Shown one piece after another: positions 1 through 6,513 of a stretch of DNA of 64,000 bases (the first letter of the stretch is position 1; each line of letters begins with the position of its first letter). Source of the stretch: Acidobacteriota bacterium. GTDB lineage: Bacteria; Acidobacteriota; Thermoanaerobaculia; UBA5066. The position numbers and the translations under genes were made by a program. Location: contig RHKY01000009.1 in the NCBI GenBank assembly GCA_008363385.1, positions 62,001 through 126,000 of the forward strand, in the 5' to 3' direction. The notes under the pieces were generated by a model. The model searched no databases, was not told where the DNA came from, and worked only from the letters and a program-made list of their open reading frames with translations.

Positions 1-2
1 CC

Positions 3-839
3 TCAGAAGTCGGTCGCCAGGGAGTCGCCGATCTTCCGGTAGTCGTTCCGCCGGTTGTGGTGGTGGTTGGCGGCGGTGGTGAACCAGACGGTCCCCGCCC
101 CCTGCGCGCTGTACTGCGAGACCATCCCGTCGTCCTCGCCCGGCATCCCGGCGACTCCGGAGAGCGTCGCCAGGCCGTAGTCCTCGGAGTGGGCGAAGTC
201 GTTCCAGAGGCCGGTGCCCGCGATGTTGTAGTACGACCGCGGCAGGGAAGGCCGTCCCGACGTCCCCTTCAGGTAGTACTGGTTGTAGTAGGCCATCGAG
301 CTGGTCGTGCAGTTCCTCGTCGAGGCGTTGTTCTGCCCGACGAGGTCGACGAGCCAGCCGGTCAGCCAGGAGCCGGAGAGGGTCCCGGCCAGGTTCGCGG
401 CCTCGGAGCCCTTGTTGGGCGGGGCGATCGCGTTGACCCAGCGGATCCGGTTGAGGATCGGCTGGTAGCGCGAGTCGTACGTCGGGTTCGAGAGCATCCA
501 GCGCATCACGACGCCGCCGAAGGAGTGGGTCTCGACGACGATGTCGTCGATCCCGTTGGCGTTCATCCAGGTCGTGATCTGCCCGGCGACCTGCCCGGCG
601 GCCGTCCACATGGCCTGGGTGCCGTCGTAGTGGCAGACGAGATACGGGATCGCGTACCCCTTCGTCGTCGCCCGGATCATGTCGGTGCCCCAGTAGGCGT
701 TCGCCGTGCTCTGGTTGGCCAGGTCCGCGCCCCCCTTGCCGTGGACGAAGACCACCCCGGTCCGGGCGGAGGCCGGGGCGGCCGCCAGGAGAAGGGCCGC
801 GGCCGCGAGCGATCCGAGGACACGATTGAAACTCGTCAT
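3..839 (-). CDS. Secreted alpha/beta-hydrolase, lipase-like
   Basis: A 278-residue exported hydrolase. Residues 1-25 form a signal peptide (hydrophobic run, then APASA before the likely cleavage). The early HGKGG stretch (33-37) resembles the oxyanion loop of bacterial lipases. The nucleophile elbow reads THSFGG, with Ser106 as candidate nucleophile; the usual first Gly is Thr. Asp236/237 in GEDDGMV and the His cluster at 259-261 are plausible acid and base. The start at 839 is chosen over an in-frame start 11 codons upstream because GGAGGTGACC lies just before it and the signal peptide then begins correctly. Substrate is unknown; triacylglycerol lipase or esterase is inferred from the fold. 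The gene stands alone. Confidence 0.8.
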   Translation of the reverse strand: MTSFNRVLGSLAAAALLLAAAPASARTGVVFVHGKGGADLANQSTANAYWGTDMIRATTKGYAIPYLVCHYDGTQAMWTAAGQVAGQITTWMNANGIDDIVVETHSFGGVVMRWMLSNPTYDSRYQPILNRIRWVNAIAPPNKGSEAANLAGTLSGSWLTGWLVDLVGQNNASTRNCTTSSMAYYNQYYLKGTSGRPSLPRSYYNIAGTGLWNDFAHSEDYGLATLSGVAGMPGEDDGMVSQYSAQGAGTVWFTTAANHHHNRRNDYRKIGDSLATDF

Positions 840-891
840 GGTCACCTCCGTTCCCGCTGAGCCGCGACTCATTCAAGACCGGTGCCGGGGC

Positions 892-905
892 GTGACGCCC
901 GTCAC
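892..905. promoter_or_regulatory. Operator-like palindrome GTGACG-CC-CGTCAC
   Basis: Perfect 6-base arms around a 2-base centre, about 53 bases upstream of the lipase start. The size and symmetry suit a dimeric regulator. No regulator is assigned. Confidence 0.35.
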
Positions 906-1092
906 AGGGGCGCGTATACGCCGCTCGCGGACGCGTTTACGCGCGAGATCGGCACCGAGAGCTCCCGTTCTTCCCGGTTGCCGGGGTCGTCCGCTGACCC
1001 TCCGGAGGGCGGCGGATCCGAGTCGGACCCGACGTTCGTTCCCCGGAGCTCCGGCCAGGCGGGCGGCGAGGTCGCCCGGGCTGCCCGCGGGG

Positions 1093-1121
1093 TTGACCGG
1101 CCGCCCGGGCGTTCCTATGCT
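1093..1121 (+). promoter_or_regulatory. Sigma70-like promoter TTGACC-17-TATGCT
   Basis: TTGACC at 1093-1098, exactly 17 bases, then TATGCT at 1116-1121. It precedes the small exported protein by about 55 bases. That gene also has a good ribosome-binding site, so this transcript is leadered. Confidence 0.6.
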
Positions 1122-1175
1122 CCGGCCTTCCCCGACCAGACCGCCGATTCCGGGACGGGAGAAGGAGAGTGCCCC

Positions 1176-1424
1176 ATGAAGAGAATCCTCACGACCACCC
1201 TCGCGCTCGCCGCCGCGTTCGCGCTCGCGGCCGGGCCCGCTGCGGCCTGCGGAGACAAGAAGGACGCCACCGCCAAGAAGGACTCCTGCTGCGCCAAGGG
1301 CGAGAAGACCGCGGCGAAGGGGGACCACTGCGCCGCGCCGAAGGCCGCCGAGAAGGCCACCGACAAGGACGCCAAGCCGGCCGCAGCCGACGCGAAGGCG
1401 CCTGCCTCCGACAAGAAGGGCTGA
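1176..1424 (+). CDS. Small exported Cys/Lys/Ala-rich protein
   Basis: An 82-residue protein with a clear signal sequence (1-24, ending PAAA just before Cys25). The mature part is almost entirely Lys, Ala and Asp with Cys25, Cys38-Cys39 and Cys52, and is probably disordered. GAAGGAGAG lies just before the ATG. Cys25 directly after the hydrophobic run could be lipidated, but the lipobox is poor. No family is recognised. The vicinal Cys38-Cys39 and free His51 could bind metal; that is speculation. Confidence 0.7.
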   Translation: MKRILTTTLALAAAFALAAGPAAACGDKKDATAKKDSCCAKGEKTAAKGDHCAAPKAAEKATDKDAKPAAADAKAPASDKKG

Positions 1425-1435
1425 GCCCCCTCCGG

Positions 1436-1463
1436 GCGAGGCGGCCCGGCGGGGCCGCCTCGC
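1436..1463 (+). terminator. Perfect 12-bp hairpin between two genes
   Basis: GCGAGGCGGCCC pairs perfectly with its complement across a 4-base loop. It starts just after the stop at 1424 and ends immediately before the ribosome-binding site (1464-1470) of the next gene. There is no T-run, so it may be a weak terminator, an mRNA 3' stabiliser or an attenuator. Confidence 0.5.
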
Positions 1464-1477
1464 GAGGAGGTCCCGGC

Positions 1478-1873
1478 ATGCCGCGCACGAAGCTCCTCGC
1501 CGCGCTCCTCCCGTTCGCCCTGGTCCTCGCCCTGCCGCTCGCCGGGGCGCCCCGGCCCTCCCTCAACGCCTACTTCCAGTCGACGCTGAAGGACGCGGCC
1601 TACCAGCAGAAGGTCTTCGGGAAGGTGGCCGCGGCCTGGGTCGCGCCGCCCGCGACGTCCTTCCCGAAACCGAAGTCCAAGACCGTCGTCCAGGCTGTGA
1701 TCACGAAGGCCGGGAAGCTCGGCTCGGCCGAGGTGACGAAGACCTCCGGCTCGAAGGCCTGGGACGAGGCGGCGCTCTCGGCGGTCAGGAAGGGCGCCCC
1801 CTTCGACCCCCTCCCGCCGGGCTACGGCTACCCGACGCTCGAGGTCCACTTCCACGTGAGCCTGGAGCCGTAG
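1478..1873 (+). CDS. Exported TonB C-terminal-domain protein
   Basis: A 131-residue protein: N-terminal hydrophobic signal or anchor (about 1-23), then a short TonB/TolA-like C-terminal domain around 65-131. The domain shows the pattern VVQAVITKAGKLGSAEV, then AWDEAALSAVRKG and the final beta strand EVHFHVSLEP. Start chosen at 1478 because GAGGAGG lies seven bases upstream. It lacks the long Pro-rich linker of classical TonB, so energy transduction to an outer-membrane receptor is unlikely without partners. Its 3' end overlaps the MarR remnant by 89 bases, in convergent orientation. Confidence 0.7.
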   Translation: MPRTKLLAALLPFALVLALPLAGAPRPSLNAYFQSTLKDAAYQQKVFGKVAAAWVAPPATSFPKPKSKTVVQAVITKAGKLGSAEVTKTSGSKAWDEAALSAVRKGAPFDPLPPGYGYPTLEVHFHVSLEP

Positions 1874-2147
1874 CACCCTTCCCCAGCTTCTTCAGGAGGG
1901 CGATCGCCGCCTCCCGCTCGGACGGGTCGAGCGCGGCCACCGCGCGCTCCACCGCGGCCGCGTGGGCGGGGAAGTGCCGCGCGATCGTCGCGCGCCCCTC
2001 GGGCGTGAGGGCGACGGTCCTCACGCGGCGGTCCGCCCCCGGGGAGCGGACCACGAGACCCTCCCGCTCGAGCCGGTCCACGACGTAGGTCGCCGCCCCG
2101 CCGGCCAGGAGGACCACCCAGAGCTCAAGCGCGAGCGCGGGAGTCGT
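1785..2147 (-). pseudogene. 5'-truncated MarR-family regulator remnant
   Basis: The frame reads through the C-terminal half of a MarR winged helix: ATYVVDRLEREGLVVRSPGA, then DRRVRTVALTPEGRATI and a helical tail ending near LLKKLGKG. Recognition helix and wing are intact, but the N-terminal dimerisation helices and first part of the HTH are missing. The homology begins about 20 bases after the kbl stop, and upstream sequence in this frame is antisense to kbl. The only internal start is a GTG at 2117. It looks like a deletion remnant next to kbl. A short functional protein is less likely. Confidence 0.6.
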
Positions 2148-2167
2148 CCAACGGGGAACCGGCCGCC

Positions 2168-3358
2168 TCAGGAGGCGACGACGCCGAACCGCCGGCCCAC
2201 GGCGACGAAGGCGTCGACGGCCTCGTCCAGGTCCGCCGTCTCGTGGACCGCGGAGATCTGGCAGCGGAGGCGGGCCTGGCCGTGGGGGACGACCGGGTAC
2301 CCGAAGCCGGAGACGTACACCCCCTTCTCGAACAGCGCGGCCGACATCGCGAGCGCCCGTGCGGTGTCGCCGACGATGACCGGCACGATCGGGTGGATCC
2401 CGTGCGGGATCGAGAAGCCGGCCTCCGTCATCCGCCGCCGGAAGTGGAGCGCGTTGGCCTGGAGCTTGCGGACGGGGGCGGGGTCCTCCATCAGCATCCG
2501 GAACGCCTCGAGGGAGGCGGCGGCGACGGCCGGGGGGAGCGAGTTGGAGAAGAGCGTCGTGCGCGAGCGCTGACGGAGGAGGTCGACGAGCGGCGCGGGG
2601 CCCGTCGTGAAGCCGCCCGCGGCCGAGCCCATCGCCTTGCCCAGGGTGCTCGTGAAGACGGGCACCTGGTCCATGAGGCCGAGGTGCTCGGCGGTCCCGC
2701 GCCCGGTGGGCCCCAGGACTCCGGTGGCGTGCGAGTCGTCCACCACGAGCGTGGCGTCGTACCGCCGGCAGAGCCCCACCAGCTCGGCGAGGGGCCCCAC
2801 CTCGCCTTCCATCGAGAAGACGCCGTCCGTGATCAGCAGCCGCCGCCGGCAGGAGGCCGCGTCCTGCAGCGCCTTCTCGACCCCAGCGAGGTCCCCGTGC
2901 GGCGTGATGAAGCGCCGGGCCTTGCAGAGCCTCACCCCGTCGATGATGGAGGCGTGGTTCAGCCCGTCGGTCAGGAGGGCGTCCTCCTCGCCGAGGAGGG
3001 GCTGGAAGAGCCCTTCGTTGGCGTTCCAGCAGGACATGTAGAGGATGGCGTCCTCGGTCCCGAAGAACCGGGCGATGGTCCGCTCCAGCTCCTTGTGGAG
3101 CTCCTGCGTCCCGCAGATGAACCGGACCGACCCGAGCCCGTTGCCCCACCGGGCGAGCCCCTGGCGAGCCGCCTCGAGGACCCGCGGGTGGTTGGCGAAG
3201 CCGAGGTAGTTGTTGGACGTCAGCATCAGCACCTCGCGTCCGTCCACGCGGACGCGGGCGCCGGTCGGCCCCTCCAGGACGCGCTCGGTCTTGTAGGTGC
3301 GCGCCGCCTTGAGGCCCTCGATCTCGGACCGGCAGAAATCGACCAGGCTCGTCGTCAT
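2168..3358 (-). CDS. kbl: Glycine C-acetyltransferase (2-amino-3-ketobutyrate CoA ligase)
   Basis: A 396-residue PLP enzyme of the alpha-oxoamine synthase family that cleaves 2-amino-3-oxobutyrate with CoA to glycine and acetyl-CoA. Landmarks: TSNNYLGF (48-55), His135 in DGLNHASIID, VVDDSHATG (205-213), and the PLP lysine Lys241 in STLGKAMG. The N-terminal wording matches Kbl better than BioF, HemA or SPT. Threonine dehydrogenase, its usual partner, is not adjacent. A -10-like TAACCT ends seven bases before the ATG with no Shine-Dalgarno sequence, so the mRNA is probably leaderless. Confidence 0.88.
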   Translation of the reverse strand: MTTSLVDFCRSEIEGLKAARTYKTERVLEGPTGARVRVDGREVLMLTSNNYLGFANHPRVLEAARQGLARWGNGLGSVRFICGTQELHKELERTIARFFGTEDAILYMSCWNANEGLFQPLLGEEDALLTDGLNHASIIDGVRLCKARRFITPHGDLAGVEKALQDAASCRRRLLITDGVFSMEGEVGPLAELVGLCRRYDATLVVDDSHATGVLGPTGRGTAEHLGLMDQVPVFTSTLGKAMGSAAGGFTTGPAPLVDLLRQRSRTTLFSNSLPPAVAAASLEAFRMLMEDPAPVRKLQANALHFRRRMTEAGFSIPHGIHPIVPVIVGDTARALAMSAALFEKGVYVSGFGYPVVPHGQARLRCQISAVHETADLDEAVDAFVAVGRRFGVVAS

Positions 3359-3365
3359 GCGGGCG

Positions 3366-3371
3366 AGGTTA
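3366..3371 (-). promoter_or_regulatory. Leaderless -10 box for kbl (TAACCT)
   Basis: TAACCT ends seven bases before the kbl ATG. No -35 or Shine-Dalgarno sequence is visible. Confidence 0.4.
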
Positions 3372-3395
3372 CCAGGGGCGAAGGGGGCGAGGAGG

Positions 3396-4004
3396 CTACC
3401 GCTTGCGGGCCGGCTTCCTGGGGGCGGCCTTCGCCGGGGCCGGTTTCCTGGGGGCGGCCTTCCGGGGGGCGGGCTTCCGGGGAGCTGGCTTCTTGGGGGC
3501 GGGCTTCCGTGCGGCCGGCTTGCCCGCGGGCTTCTTCGCTCCCTTGGGCGCAGCCTGGACGCGCGCCTTCTCGCGCTGCCGGATCAGGGCCAGCTTCTGA
3601 CGGACCGCCTCGTCGACGCGGCTCGCCGGGACCCACTCCTCGTCCGGGTGGAGGTCGGAGGGCTGGAAGACGACGATCCGGTAGCCGTCGGGGTCGAGGA
3701 TCTCGGCCGAGCGGCCCGTGAACTCCTCGACGGGGCCCCGGGTCACGGTCACGCCGCGCTCCTTCAGCGTCGTCAGGGTGGCCTCCAGGGTGGCCGTCGA
3801 GAGGACGATCGCCACCTGGTTGCGCGACGAGACCTCGCCGGGGCGCAGGGGCGTCAGCTTCAGGAGGATCGGGCCGGGGCCGAACTCGACCCAGTCGGAC
3901 TCGAAGCTCCCCTCCTCGGGGAGGCCGAGCGTCTCGCCGTAGAACCGCCGGGAGCGTGCGAAATCACTGACGGCCACGTAGACGCGGCGCAGCGCCTGGA
4001 ACAT
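3396..4004 (-). CDS. Glyoxalase/VOC-fold protein with Lys/Pro/Ala-rich tail
   Basis: A 202-residue protein. Residues 1-115 form one VOC module (YVAVSDFARSRRFYGETLGL near the start, EILDPDGYRIVVFQP at the end). The position that usually gives a metal-binding His at the first strand is Tyr, so metal-dependent catalysis is doubtful. From about residue 150 the protein is a highly basic low-complexity tail built on PAPRK/AAPRK units, resembling the C-terminus of AlgP or histone H1-like proteins and possibly binding DNA or RNA. Start at 4004 is set by GGAGGT nine bases upstream. Confidence 0.75.
   Translation of the reverse strand: MFQALRRVYVAVSDFARSRRFYGETLGLPEEGSFESDWVEFGPGPILLKLTPLRPGEVSSRNQVAIVLSTATLEATLTTLKERGVTVTRGPVEEFTGRSAEILDPDGYRIVVFQPSDLHPDEEWVPASRVDEAVRQKLALIRQREKARVQAAPKGAKKPAGKPAARKPAPKKPAPRKPAPRKAAPRKPAPAKAAPRKPARKR
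3405..3530 (-). repeat. Tandem repeat coding for PAPRK-type units
   Basis: An imperfect repeat of 12-15-base units (variants of GGGGGCGGCCTTC on the plus strand) encodes the tail of the VOC protein. Such tracts commonly vary in length between strains. Confidence 0.6.
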
Positions 4005-4169
4005 CTCGTACCTCCGCGACCGCCCCGGGGAGGGACGGCGGTCTCGACGACCCCTGTTCTCGGGAGCCCCGGCACCTCGCCCCGTGCCAGACGGGAGGAT
4101 GCGCGATCTCGGCGGCACCGTCGGCCGTTTCGGGAACGGGGGTCGACCGGTGGTCTCCCTGGGAACTGG

Positions 4170-4198
4170 ATATTATCCGGAAGTAGTCGTCTTTTCAA
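4170..4198 (-). promoter_or_regulatory. Strong sigma70-like promoter TTGAAA-17-TAATAT
   Basis: On the minus strand TTGAAA (4198-4193), 17 bases, then TAATAT (4175-4170). It overlaps the last codon of moaE and points at the VOC gene, giving a predicted 5' UTR of about 160 bases. It is one of the most AT-rich spots in the window. Confidence 0.65.
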
Positions 4199-4623
4199 CG
4201 ACTTTCGGACGAGGGCGGGGGGCTCGCGACCCAGAGGGTCCCGGACGGACCCGTCTCGCGCTTCCAGATGGGCGCTCGGAGCTTGATCAGCTCGATCCCG
4301 TCGCGGCACGCCGCGAACGCCTCCTCCCGGTGCGGGGCCGACGCGACCACGACGACCGCGACGTCCCCCACCCCGAGCGCCCCGAGCCGGTGCCGGACCA
4401 GGAGGCGGGCTCCGGGGCGGCTCCCTGCGACCTCCGCGCAGATCCGCGCGAACTCCATCTCGGCCATCGGCTCGTAGGCCTCGTACTCCACCCGATCGAC
4501 CGGCCGGCCCTCGTTGTGGTCGCGTACGACGCCGACGAAGGCCGCCAGCCCGCCGTCCGAGTCCCGGCGCGCCTCGAGCAGGAGGACACCCGGGTCGATG
4601 GGGTCCCTCGTCAGGAAGCTCAC
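4195..4623 (-). CDS. moaE: Molybdopterin synthase large subunit MoaE
   Basis: A 142-residue catalytic subunit of molybdopterin synthase. With MoaD it adds two sulfurs to precursor Z (cPMP). Recognised by GLAAFVGVVRDHNEGR (25-40), VEYEAYEPMAEME (46-58), the HRLG/VGDVAVVVV region, ASAPHREEAF and the active-site segment ELIKLRAPIWKRE with Lys114 and Lys121. Length is normal. The start is a GTG at 4623 that follows a TATGAT box by exactly six bases without a ribosome-binding site. Its partner MoaD lies 0.8 kb away on the same strand, separated by the oppositely transcribed ParA gene. Confidence 0.88.
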   Translation of the reverse strand: MSFLTRDPIDPGVLLLEARRDSDGGLAAFVGVVRDHNEGRPVDRVEYEAYEPMAEMEFARICAEVAGSRPGARLLVRHRLGALGVGDVAVVVVASAPHREEAFAACRDGIELIKLRAPIWKRETGPSGTLWVASPPPSSESR

Positions 4624-4629
4624 GCGAGG

Positions 4630-4637
4630 ATCATACT
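4630..4637. promoter_or_regulatory. Shared symmetric -10 region for moaE and parA
   Basis: The 8 bases ATCATACT read TATGAT on the minus strand (4635-4630) and CATACT on the plus strand (4632-4637). Each ends six bases before a GTG: moaE at 4623 and parA at 4644. One short symmetric site could therefore drive two divergent leaderless transcripts. Confidence 0.5.
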
Positions 4638-4643
4638 GGCGTG

Positions 4644-5408
4644 GTGGCGGGCGGCAGAGCGCGCGTCCTTTCCGTCTGGGCCCTGAAGGGGGGCGTCGGC
4701 AAGACGACGACCGCGGTGAACCTGGCGGCGGCGGCCGCCCGGGCCGGCCGGAACGTCCTCCTCGTCGACGCGGACCCGCAGGGGAGCGTCTCGGCCGCGC
4801 TGGGGGTCCTGCCGGAGGCGGGCCTCGACGCCTGGCTCTCGGGGGCGAAGGGCTTCGAGGAGGTGGTCCTCGCCGCGGCGCGCCCGGGCCTGGACGTGGT
4901 CGGCTCCGGCGACCACCTCCTGCGGGTGGAGGAGGCGCTCCGCGAGAAGGGACCCGAGAAACGGAGGGGCCGGCTCGCCAAGCGGCTCGGGCAGGTCCCC
5001 GAGGGACGGTACGACGTCGTCATCCTCGACACGCCTCCCGCCGCGACGCTCCTCCTCGAGAACGCGCTCGAGGCTTCCGGGGAGGTCCTCCTGCCGGCCA
5101 AGCTGGACCCCCTCTCGGTCCCGGCCCTGGAGCGGAGCCGCCGGTACCTCGCGGAGCTTCCGGCGCGCCCCGACAGGCCCCGGAAGGTCCTCGGCGTCCT
5201 CCCCACGTTCCACGACCTGCGGACCCGCGTCCCCGAGGAGGTCCTCGAGGACCTGAGGCGGCGCTTCCGCAAGGTCCTCTCCCCGATCCGGGTCAACTCG
5301 GACCTGGCCGTGGCGCCGTCCCTGGGCCAGACGATCTTCGACTGGGACCCCTGGTGCCGCGGGGCGGTCGACTACGCCCTCCTGGCCGAGGAGCTCGGGC
5401 TGGCCTGA
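4644..5408 (+). CDS. ParA/MinD-type Walker ATPase (orphan)
   Basis: About 254 residues. The deviant Walker A motif KGGVGKTT lies near residues 15-22, followed by LLVDADPQGS and DVVILDTPPAA, then KLDPLSVPALE. It belongs to the ParA/Soj group that forms ATP-dependent dimers to position DNA or protein cargo. No ParB gene or parS-like site was noticed nearby, so chromosome segregation is not supported here; an orphan role is possible. Two adjacent GTG codons (4641, 4644) could start it; 4644 is chosen because it sits six bases after the -10-like CATACT, the spacing seen at many other genes here. Confidence 0.75.
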   Translation: MAGGRARVLSVWALKGGVGKTTTAVNLAAAAARAGRNVLLVDADPQGSVSAALGVLPEAGLDAWLSGAKGFEEVVLAAARPGLDVVGSGDHLLRVEEALREKGPEKRRGRLAKRLGQVPEGRYDVVILDTPPAATLLLENALEASGEVLLPAKLDPLSVPALERSRRYLAELPARPDRPRKVLGVLPTFHDLRTRVPEEVLEDLRRRFRKVLSPIRVNSDLAVAPSLGQTIFDWDPWCRGAVDYALLAEELGLA

Positions 5409-5418
5409 AGGGCCGGGG

Positions 5419-5673
5419 TCAGCCCCCGGCCAGGGGAGGGAGGACCGCGACCTCGTCGTGCGGGCGGACCTCCTCCGCGTCGGAGACGACGGCCAGGTTC
5501 ACGGCGACGAGGGCCTGCCGGCCGAGCCGCTCGAAGGCCGGGTGGGCGGCCCGGAGCGCCGCTCGCAGGGCGCCGACGGTCACGGGCCCCCCGGCCGGGG
5601 CCTCCACCTCGACCGCGAAGCGGGGCCCGAGCTCTTCCTGGAGGGAGGCGAAGAGGAGGACCTCGATGCGCAC
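5419..5673 (-). CDS. moaD: Molybdopterin synthase sulfur carrier MoaD
   Basis: An 84-residue ubiquitin-like protein starting RIEVLLFASLQEELG and ending LPPLAGG. The C-terminal Gly-Gly is adenylated by MoeB and thiocarboxylated to donate sulfur in molybdopterin synthase. Length and ending are typical. The start is a GTG at 5673, nine bases downstream of TATCAT, with no ribosome-binding site; the longer frame upstream adds only low-complexity residues. It faces the 3' end of the ParA gene across 10 bases. Confidence 0.85.
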   Translation of the reverse strand: MRIEVLLFASLQEELGPRFAVEVEAPAGGPVTVGALRAALRAAHPAFERLGRQALVAVNLAVVSDAEEVRPHDEVAVLPPLAGG

Positions 5674-5681
5674 CGCGGGCG

Positions 5682-5688
5682 GATGATA
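5682..5688. promoter_or_regulatory. Symmetric -10 region between moaD and the SDR
   Basis: GATGATA reads GATGAT on the plus strand (toward the SDR at 5722) and TATCAT on the minus strand (nine bases before the moaD GTG). The SDR side would have a short leader carrying GAGGAGGCG. Confidence 0.4.
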
Positions 5689-5721
5689 CGGTCGGGGAGG
5701 CCCTCGGGCCGAGGAGGCGAG

Positions 5722-6513
5722 ATGACCGGGATCGCGGGGCGGCTTTCGGGGAGACGGGCGCTGGTGACGGGAGCCAACCGGGGGATCGGGCGCGCCGTCG
5801 CGCTCCGCCTCGCGGGCGAGGGGGCGCACGTGGCGGTCGGAGCCCGTGACGAGGCGGACGCCGCCCGGCTCGCCGAGGAGATCGTCCGCGCCGGCGGGAG
5901 CGCCGTGCCCGTGCGGCTCGACGTCACCGACGCCGCCTCGGTGGCGACCGGGGTCGAGAGGGCGGCACGGCCCGACCGCCGGATCGACCTCCTCGTGAAC
6001 AACGCGGGCCTCACCCGCCCGTCCCCGCTGGACGGGGACGAGCGGTCGGACGAGGCCTTCGCCGAGGTCCTCGAGGTGAACCTCGTCGGCACGTGGCGGG
6101 TCTGCCGGGCGGCCCTGCCGTTCCTGGCCCCCGGCGGGCGCGTGGTGAACTTCTCGTCGGTGACCGGGAGGTTCGGCGTCGCGGGGATGTCGGGGTACTG
6201 CGCCGCCAAGACCGGGATGATCGGCTTCACCCGCGCGCTCGCCCTGGAGCTTTCGCCGAGGCGGATCACGGTCAACGCCCTCTGCCCGGGCTGGGTGGAC
6301 ACCGACACGGGCCGGGAGGGGATCCGCCGGATCGCCCGCCAGCAGGGGATCGGAGAGGAGGAGGCCTTCGCCCTCTGCGGGAGGATGGCCCCGCTCGGGG
6401 AGGTCCTCGTCCCGGAGGAGGTCGCGGGCCTGGTGGCGTACCTGGCCTCCGAGGAGGCCCGGAACGTGACCGGGCAGGCGATCGTCATCGACGGTGGGCA
6501 GGTGATGCCCTGA
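5722..6513 (+). CDS. Short-chain dehydrogenase/reductase, FabG-like
   Basis: A 263-residue classical SDR. TGANRGIG (16-23) binds NAD(P)H, LLVNNAG is the structural motif, SSVTGRFG supplies the catalytic Ser, and YCAAK the Tyr/Lys pair. CPGWVDTDTGR and the end VIDGGQVMP are typical. GAGGAGGCG lies just before the ATG. 3-oxoacyl-ACP reductase, 3-hydroxyacyl-CoA or sugar/alcohol dehydrogenase are all possible. The HAD gene overlaps its stop codon, so the two are co-translated. Confidence 0.82.
   Translation: MTGIAGRLSGRRALVTGANRGIGRAVALRLAGEGAHVAVGARDEADAARLAEEIVRAGGSAVPVRLDVTDAASVATGVERAARPDRRIDLLVNNAGLTRPSPLDGDERSDEAFAEVLEVNLVGTWRVCRAALPFLAPGGRVVNFSSVTGRFGVAGMSGYCAAKTGMIGFTRALALELSPRRITVNALCPGWVDTDTGREGIRRIARQQGIGEEEAFALCGRMAPLGEVLVPEEVAGLVAYLASEEARNVTGQAIVIDGGQVMP

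Larger units (their letters stand above)
840..1175. other. Intergenic region between divergent lipase and small exported protein
   Basis: A 336-base region without a convincing gene. It contains a perfect palindrome (892-905), a second small palindrome CGTATACG (913-920), and a sigma70-like promoter for the rightward gene (1093-1121). No clear promoter for the lipase was found. The overlapping open frames here have no recognisable protein features. Confidence 0.6.

Noticed and set aside
3403-3600. Plus-strand frame resembling a pentapeptide-repeat protein (AGFLGAAF units)
   Set aside because: It is the exact antisense of the PAPRK tail of the VOC gene, so the repeat is a by-product of that tandem repeat.
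4644-5408. ParA as evidence of a plasmid or partition locus
   Set aside because: No ParB, parS-like repeats, replication gene or origin nearby, and the surroundings are housekeeping genes.
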